From IMG/VR virus record IMGVR_UViG_3300037104_000087, positions 1-29,875 of that record: a DNA stretch of 29,875 nt; one strand, written 5' to 3'. Numbering within the stretch: position 1 is the first letter of the stretch; each line of letters begins with the position of its first letter. The translations under genes and the position numbers were made by a program. The notes under the pieces were generated by a model, which worked only from the letters and a program-made list of their open reading frames with translations, was not told where the DNA came from and made no database searches. This stretch comes from a virus. Below are positions 15,186 through 22,412 of the stretch, in pieces.

Positions 15186-17457
15186 GCTCGGCTTCCTTAA
15201 CGACGGGCTCAGCGACGGCAGCCCCCTGAGGGTGCGCCACGATCTCTTTGGCTATCTCCAACAGGCGAAGTTTTTCGTTGCTCTGCCTGTCTTCCTGAGA
15301 ATTAGCGTCTTTAAGAGCTATGTCTGCCCTTTGCTGATTGACCTGTAATCGCTTCGTCTTGGCGTCCATCAGACGCGCCTTAGCCGTCGCCACGTCGACC
15401 GGAGTATCCACCTGCTTGTTTGCGCCTGCGGCGATCTCTTGGACCTTGGCCTTGGTTTCCGCCGCCTTGGACTGGGCATCAAGCATTCTCGCTTGTGCGG
15501 TCATTGTATCGGCTTGGCCCTTTTGTTGCAGTGCAATAAGCTGCGGCGGCGGCTTGGCCTGCGCGCTGGCTGGGGCAAAGAACTGTTGCGGATTAGCAAA
15601 ACCGAGGGCCTTGATGCATTCCGTGTCGATCGCAATTGGATCATAAAGCGACGGGCTCGCTGCCGACAGTTGCTTCAGGGCTTGCAGCTTCATCGCCCGC
15701 TGGATTTGCGAAGAGGTGTTGGGATCTGCTTGCGGGCTCAAGTCACAATCGTCTAGCGCCTTAAGGAAAGTCTCCTCGTCCCATTTTTTCGCCGGCTTCT
15801 TGTTGCGCTGCCAGAAGCTTTCGGGATGCTCCTTGAAGCAGTCGACCAAGAGACGGAATTCCTCGCACTGCGCGGCGTGCATCCGCTTGTGGACGGAGTT
15901 GAGAACCTTCGTCGCCTGCTCAATCAATGCCAGCGTCGTTCCGACCGGGGCGTCTTGCTTGCCCTCGCCAACCGGTTGCTCAGCCGTACCGCCGACGCGC
16001 ATCCCGGTTTGCGCCATGTTGTCAATGAAGCCAGCAAACGCAGTGCTGATGTCCTTATAAGGCAGCGGCATAACCATTTGCTGGATCGGCGCGCCACCAG
16101 TCTTGACCTGAGCCCCGCCGCCGGGTGGAACGCGGAAGATGTTGGTGTTCTGCCGCGCGCCCGTATCGGCATACAAGAATCCAGGGAAATTCGCGTACAT
16201 CCCAGCGTCAAGCATCTCACGCCATGCCGCCGTGATGGCGTTCGTTGTATTTCCGAGAATATGCAAAAGTCCGATAGGATAGAAGCCAAATCCCGGGACA
16301 AAGATATATGGAACGATGTTAATCTTAGCTTCCGGCAAATCCTCTTCATCTTCCGCATAATTTCGGACTACGGCCAATGCCTGCTTGGTTGATACATCCA
16401 TCGTAACGCGATAGGGAATTTCAAGCCCTGTCTCTTCACCCTTTAGCTTGTGCTCAAACCCCTTGATGTTCAGCTCGCAATAGCACTCGTAAATCTCACG
16501 ATCACGGTCGTCAGGATTTGTGCTTTGGACCGTGACGCCCTGTTGGGATTTCTTTTCCAACTGCACGGCGTCAGGCTGTTGCTGAAGCGGCGTAGAGAGT
16601 TCGATATCGCGATAGACGCCAAGGATTTGCAACCGCTTGACGGTGCTAGGTCGCATCATGGTGCGATGCGTGATGCGCTTCGCATTGTGGATATCGGTCG
16701 TTGCGTCGTTAACGATCAGGTCGTCGGCGTCAACCGTCTCGCTCACTGGACGATTGCGCAGTGGACAGAAATAGACCTTCTTGAACGCCAGACCGCCAAA
16801 TCCAAGCATCAGCAGCATGCGATCCGTATCGGGATAATACTCGCTCGCCGTGATGGTCAGATAATGATTTAGATCGCGTTCTAGCGCGTTGGCTAGGGTA
16901 TCCTGGCCGATCGTCGCGTTGTTATTGTCGTTGCGAACCTTGACCGGGCCGTCAACGGGAAGAAGCTCAGATCGCGCGTTGGCTTGAAACCGGAGAACCG
17001 CTTCTTGCAAGAGCGGATGGCGGACTTTGCTCATGCCCTCGACAGGAGCCCCGTCAGCCGCGCCCTGGAGGCCAGGCACTTCAATCTTCAAGCCAAGCAG
17101 CCTAATCCCCTGCGCGCGCTCCTCGATCCACTCCTTGCGGCTCTCTAGGTCATTATCAATGCCGCGCAGAAGATCGTCACAGATACGGCTTAGCTCGTCT
17201 TGCTCGATATCGGTTACGAGGTTCCCAAACCAAGATGTGTCTTTGCGGCGCGGCGCATTTAGGGGCTTGCCATCCAGGCTGACTGTAACCGACCCGTCGC
17301 CGTGATCAATACGAAGGATTGCCCCGTTATCATCAAACTCAGGCGTATCGCCATTTTCGTCAACTTGGATGATAATGTCTTGGTCTGGCGCAGACACGGC
17401 TTCGCTATCCGGCCCGAGTTGTCTCAGGTTCGGATTGAGGCCGGGTGTCATGCCCAT
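15166..17457 (-). CDS. Portal protein (P22-type)
   Basis: 763 residues starting MGMTPGLNPNLRQLGPDSEA after TAATG coupling. An acidic, beta-like N-terminal part is followed by a core with KVRHPLLQEAVLRFQANARS, DGPVKVRNDNNNAT, MLLMLGFGGLAFKKVYFCPL, DDLIVNDATTDIHNAKRITH and VPYIFVPGFGFYPIGLLHIL. These fit large P22-like portal subunits forming the dodecameric DNA gate and head-tail connector. The last 170 residues (ALQQKGQADTMTAQARMLDA onward) are Ala/Gln/Lys-rich and helical, like the barrel of such portals. Size and location after terminase and before virion genes agree. Its stop lies inside the next gene by 20 bases. Confidence 0.85.
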   Translation of the reverse strand: MGMTPGLNPNLRQLGPDSEAVSAPDQDIIIQVDENGDTPEFDDNGAILRIDHGDGSVTVSLDGKPLNAPRRKDTSWFGNLVTDIEQDELSRICDDLLRGIDNDLESRKEWIEERAQGIRLLGLKIEVPGLQGAADGAPVEGMSKVRHPLLQEAVLRFQANARSELLPVDGPVKVRNDNNNATIGQDTLANALERDLNHYLTITASEYYPDTDRMLLMLGFGGLAFKKVYFCPLRNRPVSETVDADDLIVNDATTDIHNAKRITHRTMMRPSTVKRLQILGVYRDIELSTPLQQQPDAVQLEKKSQQGVTVQSTNPDDRDREIYECYCELNIKGFEHKLKGEETGLEIPYRVTMDVSTKQALAVVRNYAEDEEDLPEAKINIVPYIFVPGFGFYPIGLLHILGNTTNAITAAWREMLDAGMYANFPGFLYADTGARQNTNIFRVPPGGGAQVKTGGAPIQQMVMPLPYKDISTAFAGFIDNMAQTGMRVGGTAEQPVGEGKQDAPVGTTLALIEQATKVLNSVHKRMHAAQCEEFRLLVDCFKEHPESFWQRNKKPAKKWDEETFLKALDDCDLSPQADPNTSSQIQRAMKLQALKQLSAASPSLYDPIAIDTECIKALGFANPQQFFAPASAQAKPPPQLIALQQKGQADTMTAQARMLDAQSKAAETKAKVQEIAAGANKQVDTPVDVATAKARLMDAKTKRLQVNQQRADIALKDANSQEDRQSNEKLRLLEIAKEIVAHPQGAAVAEPVVKEAEHGKSSA

Positions 17458-17669
17458 TAAACAGCTAAGTCCTTAGTCTCTAGTGGGACAACCTTGAAGC
17501 CGTGATCCCATAAGGTGGCCAGCAGCCAATCGGTACAAGCAGCGGAATCCCAATCGCCTAGGCAATGGGCCGATGGCTTGGCGATAAGTTTCATCATCAC
17601 TTCGCGAGCGCCGTTTCCGACATTAAGAGGGGCTCGGCGAGCGGAAAGATCGACAACCTCTGCGCTCAT
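17457..17669 (-). CDS. Small protein of unknown function before portal
   Basis: 70 residues (MSAEVVDLSARRAPLNVGNG start) overlapping both neighbours by a few bases. The C-terminal half, HCLGDWDSAACTDWLLATLW, looks helical with aromatic residues. No family recognised. Coupling between the preceding ORF and the portal start indicates co-translation. Confidence 0.5.
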   Translation of the reverse strand: MSAEVVDLSARRAPLNVGNGAREVMMKLIAKPSAHCLGDWDSAACTDWLLATLWDHGFKVVPLETKDLAV

Positions 17670-17893
17670 TCCTTAAGCGCCTCGTCGAGCGTCAAAACTT
17701 CAAGCCAATTGCCAACATTCAATGCGGCCTCCGCCAGCATCGGCTCATCTATTAGAAACCGTCCGCGAGCAGAGACCGCAGCGCGCAAATAGTCTGCCGC
17801 TGTCTCGATCGACGAATACCCGACAAAGCGCTTTCGTATGCGCACGAACTCCGCGTAGTCCATCGGCCAATCGTCCCCGGCTCCAGCGCTCAT
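17666..17893 (-). CDS. Small protein of unknown function
   Basis: 75 residues starting MSAGAGDDWPMDYAEFVRIR. The body FLIDEPMLAEAALNVGNWLE is predicted helical and acidic. The stop overlaps the next start by four bases (ATGA). A 22-codon GTG ORF directly upstream ends exactly before its ATG and might be a leader peptide. No homology recognised. Confidence 0.5.
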   Translation of the reverse strand: MSAGAGDDWPMDYAEFVRIRKRFVGYSSIETAADYLRAAVSARGRFLIDEPMLAEAALNVGNWLEVLTLDEALKE

Positions 17894-17958
17894 TTACCAA
17901 ATTCCTTGAACGCCATTGCGGCCCAACGAGCGGTCTGCGACGCGATTAACTATCTCGC

Positions 17959-18108
17959 TCACTTAGCAAGCTCCAAGCGAACCGCCCGAACTCCCATGAT
18001 GTGCGCCCGGCTGTGCTTCCACCAAAGCCACGAGTTAGAAGCGACCGCGAGCGTGAAATGGATTGCCGCGACGATGACGAGACAGAAGGAGAGAGAGATG
18101 ATGTCCAT
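17959..18108 (-). CDS. Small membrane protein, 49 aa
   Basis: Not an obvious annotation target because of size. The ATG follows AAGGGGAAGTAAC. The product MDIISLSFCLVIVAAIHFTL plus AVASNSWLWW is one membrane helix with an aromatic interfacial belt, then a basic tail (KHSRAHIMGVRAVRLELAK). The gene fills the gap between the GIY-YIG gene and the small proteins before portal. It might be a holin-like or other small membrane protein, but no lysis partner is adjacent. Confidence 0.55.
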   Translation of the reverse strand: MDIISLSFCLVIVAAIHFTLAVASNSWLWWKHSRAHIMGVRAVRLELAK

Positions 18109-18131
18109 GTTACTTCCCCTTGTTTTCTTCC

Positions 18132-18461
18132 TTACGGCGACGGCCTATCAAGTATATGCCAAGTTGGGTTTAAAATTGAACTTGGAAGACCATAAGCGGT
18201 CTTACAATTACAAACATCAGGCAAGCTTAGAATTAGCCGGCCCTCCGTTATCTTCGCTTCGTTTTTGTCGTCATACATACCAAAGACGCACATTACGGCT
18301 TTCATGCCGTCGTCTTTTATCCGTTGGCAGCGAGGCCACGCCGCAGACGCGCTATCATATATGTGGTTATTCAGGCGAGACTTCAAATTCCTTGAAATAC
18401 CGACATAGAACACAGTCGCATCGCGCGGGTCAATCAGACCGTAAACCTTCCATTCTCTCAT
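18132..18461 (-). CDS. Small GIY-YIG nuclease-domain protein
   Basis: 109 residues from the ATG overlapping the preceding stop as ATGA; an upstream in-frame start would add ten residues. The N-terminus MREWKVYGLIDPRDATVFYV then GISRNLKSRLNNHI is a complete GIY-YIG half-domain: VYGL for GIY, FYVGIS for YIG, and an Arg in the following helix. The later segment has a Glu in AKITEGRLIL that fits the metal-binding residue. With no DNA-binding repeat it is a minimal domain, so it may be a small endonuclease or a repair-type nuclease. Its position between the HTH-like gene and the pre-portal genes suggests insertion into the head operon. Confidence 0.8.
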   Translation of the reverse strand: MREWKVYGLIDPRDATVFYVGISRNLKSRLNNHIYDSASAAWPRCQRIKDDGMKAVMCVFGMYDDKNEAKITEGRLILSLPDVCNCKTAYGLPSSILNPTWHILDRPSP

Positions 18462-18667
18462 TTCTTGGCCTTCGCCCTTTGGCGATACCAAGTGCGTCGC
18501 GACATCCCGAGCGCTAGCCAGGGCTTCTGTGCCTCAATAGACTTGCCGCGGTCCTTATCAAGCGGCCGACCGGCGGGGCGCATCCAATGTGCCGGAAGCG
18601 GCGAATCAACCACTTTCTTGGTCAGTGTAGGGAAGACGATTTCGACGAACTTGATACCCATTGGCAC
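18458..18667 (-). CDS. Small HTH-like DNA-binding protein
   Basis: 69 residues from GTG at the given end; the ATG six bases in (base 18661) is the more likely start. The C-terminal half, RPAGRPLDKDRGKSIEAQKP then WLALGMSRRTWYRQRAKAKK, looks like a short helix-turn-helix with recognition helix SRRTWYRQR and a basic tail. There is no Shine-Dalgarno sequence. A promoter-like element ends just before the start, so the mRNA may be leaderless. It could be a regulator of its own promoter or of the head operon that follows, through the half-sites upstream. Confidence 0.6.
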   Translation of the reverse strand: MPMGIKFVEIVFPTLTKKVVDSPLPAHWMRPAGRPLDKDRGKSIEAQKPWLALGMSRRTWYRQRAKAKK

Positions 18668-18696
18668 AATATGGCACTAATGCCAAACAATGTCAA
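18668..18696 (-). promoter_or_regulatory. Sigma70-type promoter with overlapping inverted repeat
   Basis: On the minus strand a perfect TTGACA -35 box lies at the terminase large subunit stop, then a 17-base spacer and CATATT as -10. The predicted start falls at or next to the first codon of the small HTH-like gene, with no ribosome-binding site. The region has repeated TGGCA half-sites (TTGGCA, TGGCA and TGCCAA), candidates for an operator. It may drive the gene order leading to portal and head genes. Confidence 0.55.
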
Positions 18697-21401
18697 GAAG
18701 GGTAAAGCGGCTGTGGCGCACTCCCATGCCAGATTTTTGACTCCTCGATCTCGGCCAGCCTCTCCTCGGCCATTTGCAACAGCCCGCAATCGCGAAGATG
18801 TTTCAATCCTTGGCTAACAGTGTCAGGTATATCGTCGTGAGTACCCTTCGGAAATGTGGCTACCTGGTTAATAACCATGTCCGCCCATTCTCGATCAGGA
18901 GCCCATACTAACCCATAACGAACGGTTACTTCCTTATTCGTTAGTGGATCAATCTTCGTCGCTGGGGCAAAAACAGTTTGAACCGCATACATCCTAGCTG
19001 TTTTGTCGCCGTGCGGTGTAATTAACTGTACCATAAACTCACCGGCCGACAGAGATCGTCGTAATTCAGCCTCTAATGGCTTTCCCGCGGCTGTATTTTC
19101 AATGATTAACTTGTCAACCTTAAACTTCCGACACGTTTTTACGGTTTCGATTACCAGCTCTGGAAACTCTAGTCTCTTTTGCCAAGCCATCATCAGCATG
19201 ACATTCGGCGGACCCTCACGGTAGACGCGCTCGATTTGGGTCGCTGTGCCGTAACGGTTGACCATGTTAGTGGCCGCCGCCTTACCATCCGTGGAGAAAA
19301 CCCCCCAAACTGTTAATGCGCTGTAATCATTCTCTTGTTTGGTCGTGTACGCGGTATCCAGGCTCGCCAAGACGTAATCCATTGGCGGGAAGGCATCCTC
19401 GACCCACGTCTGCCACCATTCCCGCTTGATAATGCCGCCCCCACGCGGCTCGGGACGCTGCTGATACTGGCCGGCCCACAAGAATGGATGAGCCCGGAAG
19501 GGGTGGAGAACGCTTTCAGGATAGCGCTCTTCCCATGCCAGCTCGCCGTCTTCGGTTCGCGGGTCGGACCAGCCAAGCGAAGTCACGCATCGCCGATCTT
19601 TCTCGAACTCCATCGGCACATTGAAATGCACGTAGTCTGGATACTCGTCTAATATCAACCCACTAACGTCGGATTCGTGAACCCGCTGGCCCAAGACCAC
19701 GATAGCATCTCGCCCCAAATTGTTGAGGCGGTTTTGCATGGATTCCTTGAACCACGTGCATGTCCCGACACGAATGGTTTCCGATTCTGCCTCTTTAACC
19801 TTGTGCAAATCGTCAGCTAAAATCCGATTGCCGCGCTCGCCAGTGCCAACGCCCCCAACCGAGGATGCGTATTTCCAACCCCGTTTGGAGTTCGAGACGC
19901 GCCCGATGCCGTCTTTGGTGATCGACACCCGGTTGCCATAAAGCGACTGATATTTCTCGCTTTGGATGAGATAGAGAAACTTTTCGTTATCTCGCTCTGT
20001 CAAATCAGACGAGTAACTAAATGATACATAACGATAATCTGGTCTGTCGAGCGGCCCCCATTCCCACGCCGGCCAAAACACGTTGAGCAGCATCGAATTG
20101 TGGACGGCAATGTCGCCGGCAGTGAAACTATGATCTTCGTTCACTCTCAAACAGCGGCATTCTCCGGGGCCGCCATCATCAATAGATACGATCTCATCCT
20201 CAAACAGCGGACCTCGATCGAATGTTTGATAGACAAGAGGAAGAAGCGGGGCTTTCTTTCGCGGGCATAAGCCGGGCAATTCTCGGAACTTGACCGCATT
20301 ACCATGCGTCGCTGAAAACACATCCCATGAGTGATACATTCCGCCGGGCTGCCGGCGCGTTACCATCGGCCTTGACTTCTTCCGCAGGCGGGCGTGGATA
20401 CCTAGCCGCAAAAGAGCGTGTTGGATGTCCTTAGCTAGCTCAGCCCCGACAGTCGTGCAGGAGGCCATGTGCAGGTCGCCACGGGCGCGCTTGTGTCTTA
20501 TCTTAATCATGCCGTCGCATGACCAATATGCGCCAATGAAATTTGCTATTGTCTCCGCATCTGACCCGAGCACAAGAGGCGGTATTCGCTTCGTATAACT
20601 GCTCTTTTGAAACAGCCCGTGCTTCGCGAGCCAGCCGAGCGAGCCGCGAAGGCCAATCAATGTGGCCTTAGCATTCTTTGCCTTGGCCGAAGGCGACGGT
20701 TCGCGCCGACCAGTGATAAACCCGCAAGCCGCCGCACACCGTTCGAAATCTTCTAATACGTCTCCGTCGGCGTTGGTAAAGCTCGGCGAGTTTGTTAGCG
20801 AACCATCCCCTACCAGATAGCCGAGCAGTCTAGCCTCTTCGGGAGAAACAAGCGCCCTCATACCCTCTTCAATTGGGCTGACGGCAGCAAGAATATCCCC
20901 CACTTGCAGGTCGGCTGCCGGAATCCACCCTCTCGTCGTGAGAAATGGATGAGACGGCTCAGCCCGGACTTGGCGCCCATTGGCGGTAGTTACAACAAGC
21001 GTCGGCTGCACACCCTTATCGGCGATCTTCTCAACCTCGCGAAAACGACCACGATGAGTGAGGATTTTATCGCCGACAACCACATCGCCGAGGCGAATGC
21101 GGCCCCTCTGCGTCAGAACCATTTCGTCCACGTGTACCTCCTTCATAAAACCAGGAGGTACATTTATCAGCAATCTATGGATTTGTCCACGAGAAACCGC
21201 CTCCAGGTGTTGAGCCATCCCCTCGATGCACCAGCCATCGATGAATGGCTCGACTGGCTCTAGCACGTCCCAGAAATAGCGAACGAATTCAATTAGGCCG
21301 CCCGGACGGGACTGGCGCGCGCGCTCCTGGCGTAGTTCCCTTTCGCGGTACGCCCCCGCTAGCTCTTCCTTCTCTTTGCGCGATAAAGCGATCAAGTTCA
21401 T
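18693..21401 (-). CDS. terL: Terminase large subunit containing an intein
   Basis: 902 codons; without the 348-residue intein, 554 residues, a normal length. Extein motifs: start MNLIALSRKEKEELAGAYRE, the Walker A PPGFMK broken before S436, Walker B near 526-531 (RILADD), motif III-like AIVVLGQRVHESDVSG near 566-581, and the nuclease part with YVLASLDTAYTT near 676-687, LIIENTAAGKPLEAE and HDDIPDTVSQ. The protein would be the ATP-driven DNA packaging motor with C-terminal nuclease. The start overlaps terS by about 113 bases. The ATG itself has little ribosome-binding site, so translation may couple to terS. Splicing must occur to restore the P-loop before packaging. Confidence 0.92.
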   Translation of the reverse strand: MNLIALSRKEKEELAGAYRERELRQERARQSRPGGLIEFVRYFWDVLEPVEPFIDGWCIEGMAQHLEAVSRGQIHRLLINVPPGFMKEVHVDEMVLTQRGRIRLGDVVVGDKILTHRGRFREVEKIADKGVQPTLVVTTANGRQVRAEPSHPFLTTRGWIPAADLQVGDILAAVSPIEEGMRALVSPEEARLLGYLVGDGSLTNSPSFTNADGDVLEDFERCAAACGFITGRREPSPSAKAKNAKATLIGLRGSLGWLAKHGLFQKSSYTKRIPPLVLGSDAETIANFIGAYWSCDGMIKIRHKRARGDLHMASCTTVGAELAKDIQHALLRLGIHARLRKKSRPMVTRRQPGGMYHSWDVFSATHGNAVKFRELPGLCPRKKAPLLPLVYQTFDRGPLFEDEIVSIDDGGPGECRCLRVNEDHSFTAGDIAVHNSMLLNVFWPAWEWGPLDRPDYRYVSFSYSSDLTERDNEKFLYLIQSEKYQSLYGNRVSITKDGIGRVSNSKRGWKYASSVGGVGTGERGNRILADDLHKVKEAESETIRVGTCTWFKESMQNRLNNLGRDAIVVLGQRVHESDVSGLILDEYPDYVHFNVPMEFEKDRRCVTSLGWSDPRTEDGELAWEERYPESVLHPFRAHPFLWAGQYQQRPEPRGGGIIKREWWQTWVEDAFPPMDYVLASLDTAYTTKQENDYSALTVWGVFSTDGKAAATNMVNRYGTATQIERVYREGPPNVMLMMAWQKRLEFPELVIETVKTCRKFKVDKLIIENTAAGKPLEAELRRSLSAGEFMVQLITPHGDKTARMYAVQTVFAPATKIDPLTNKEVTVRYGLVWAPDREWADMVINQVATFPKGTHDDIPDTVSQGLKHLRDCGLLQMAEERLAEIEESKIWHGSAPQPLYPS
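20097..21140 (-). other. LAGLIDADG intein within terminase large subunit
   Basis: Intein codons 88-435 of the terminase ORF. It starts EVHVDEMVLTQRGRIRLGDV, lacking the usual Cys/Ser at position 1. Block B-like VRAEPSHPFLTTRGW carries the His. The homing nuclease has two LAGLIDADG helices: LLGYLVGDGSL (about 193-202) and FIGAYWSCDG (about 288-297). The end reads CRCLRVNEDHSFTAGDIAVHN then S. Aligned with the Ssp DnaB end, Cys417 replaces the Asp of YDL, the class 3 nucleophile position in block F. His-Asn end and Ser+1 are kept. The Trp and Thr of the class 3 triad are not at the expected places (Phe, Val). Splicing is expected but unproven. Confidence 0.88.
21133..21162. repeat. Perfect 10-bp inverted repeat at the intein N-junction
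   Basis: Arms TGTACCTCCT and AGGAGGTACA with a ten-base loop. In the minus-strand mRNA the downstream arm contains AAGGAGGU, a near-perfect Shine-Dalgarno followed five bases later by GUG in frame with the intein. The first arm covers the Walker A Pro codons and the second the first intein codons. Base pairing would hide the internal start. Confidence 0.7.
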
Positions 21402-21762
21402 CCTCGGTCAAACGCGCAAAATCGCCGGGTTTCCCGTTTTCGGCGCGATCAATGAGAAGCCCATACAGTTTGGCGAGAGAATCGGCCGCGCCTTTGGAAA
21501 CCGCCATCTGCCCTAGAGCCCGCGCATCCTTGCGGTCCTCCAGATACATCTGCGTAAGGCTTTCAATCGTGATCTCCGCCTTCGTGGCGCTCGGCGTAAG
21601 CAACTCAGAAACCCGCGCTAAAATGCTTTCTGTGGCTTTCAAGCGAGAGGCGTTGTCCTTATTGCGCTTGTAGCCTGCCAAGACATAGGCTTCGTCCCCT
21701 GTTTTGCCCTTAGCTAGCTCTTGGGCGAAGCGCTCATGTTTGGGGTTAGTCAAAATCGGCAT
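21289..21762 (-). CDS. terS: Terminase small subunit
   Basis: 157 residues starting MPILTNPKHERFAQELAKGK. The N-terminal part TGDEAYVLAGYKRNKDNASR then LKATESILARVSELL is the helix-turn-helix type DNA-binding head of the Terminase_2-like small subunit family. The middle is a helical oligomerisation region and the C-terminus a Pro/Gly/Arg-rich tail (KGTTPGARAPVPSGRPN) that overlaps the large subunit start. Order terS then terL, and the overlap, fit a packaging pair. It would recognise phage DNA ends and recruit the large subunit. Ribosome binding is poor upstream, so it may be coupled to a small membrane ORF. Confidence 0.82.
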   Translation of the reverse strand: MPILTNPKHERFAQELAKGKTGDEAYVLAGYKRNKDNASRLKATESILARVSELLTPSATKAEITIESLTQMYLEDRKDARALGQMAVSKGAADSLAKLYGLLIDRAENGKPGDFARLTEDELDRFIAQREGRASGGVPRKGTTPGARAPVPSGRPN

Positions 21763-21916
21763 TTCGGCTTCGCCCTACTGGCCACAATGCAACCCTTTGA
21801 TTCTTATGATATTCTTTGAAATATTCTTTATGAAAGGCTTTAATCCCAACCAACCCGACAATAAGCGCCATTAACCACACCACAAAAACTGCGGTCAGAT
21901 AAGCAACGTTCCACAT
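21746..21916 (-). CDS. Small membrane protein, 56 aa
   Basis: Minus-strand ATG ORF before terS, overlapping its start by 17 bases. MWNVAYLTAVFVVWLMALIV then GLVGI is a clear transmembrane segment, followed by a Lys/Tyr/His-rich tail (KAFHKEYFKEYHKNQ). There is no strong ribosome-binding site. It could be a lysis-related or superinfection-related membrane protein. Too little signal to name a family. Confidence 0.5.
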   Translation of the reverse strand: MWNVAYLTAVFVVWLMALIVGLVGIKAFHKEYFKEYHKNQRVALWPVGRSRNADFD

Positions 21917-22412
21917 TGTTATAACAGCCGCTTTTTAGGGTTGGTAAGGATTGGCGTTAGAAAGGCATGGCATAGGATGGCTCGCTTAACACCCGCGTCT
22001 TTTTAGGCAGCGGCCAATCCTCTAAATCTTTATTTTTCAAACGCTTGATCAGCCTGGCTCCACCCCTTGCGCGCCTCGTCCGACTCGTCCGACGCTCATG
22101 GCGTTGACGAGCGCAATCCCGCGTTCGGCATGAAAAGGACCAGTCAGAGTTAGCCGCTCCAACTGGTCCAAATTGATGAAGCCATTCCGTAGTTCGGTCT
22201 GACGCGAACCCGCGAAACGCTCGCCATCCGTAACGCTGACGAGTGAATCAAATTGCGAGACTCCCGTCAAGCCCGGACTGCGGATTTTCTAAGGAAAACC
22301 GCATGTTTGACGAAGAGTCGTCAAGTCCCATTGGGCTTAGCGACGGGTGTATTGCCAAACGGGTCGTCGAAACCGAGCACCCGCGCGACAAGTCTCATGA
22401 TCCGTTTGCGCA
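21917..22412. other. Gene-poor stretch with possible broken reading frames
   Basis: No strong gene lies here. On the minus strand a 73-codon frame with TTG start (about 22049-22270, LVSVTDGERFAGSRQTEL, then GIALVNAMS) looks protein-like. A +1 shift near 22099 continues it into SDESDEARKGWSQADQAFEK, ending at 22030. A third frame ends LEDWPLPKKTRVLSEPSYAM at 21957. These suggest a frameshifted or decayed small gene, or several tiny genes. A hairpin lies near 22281-22301. On the plus strand a 58-codon ORF (22303-22476) has a Shine-Dalgarno but overlaps the Panacea gene and is doubtful. Confidence 0.4.
22283..22299. repeat. Imperfect direct repeat, copy near the Panacea gene end
   Basis: GATTTTCTAAGGAAAAC here and GATTCTCTAGGGAAAAC at 23225-23241 agree at 15 of 17 bases and flank the Panacea coding region. 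They may mark a cassette boundary, or the match may be chance. Confidence 0.35.

Noticed and set aside
17894-17962. GTG-start 22-codon ORF between the membrane micro-gene and the 75-aa gene
   Set aside because: Couples nicely to both neighbours but has no ribosome-binding site or recognisable content, so not listed as a gene.
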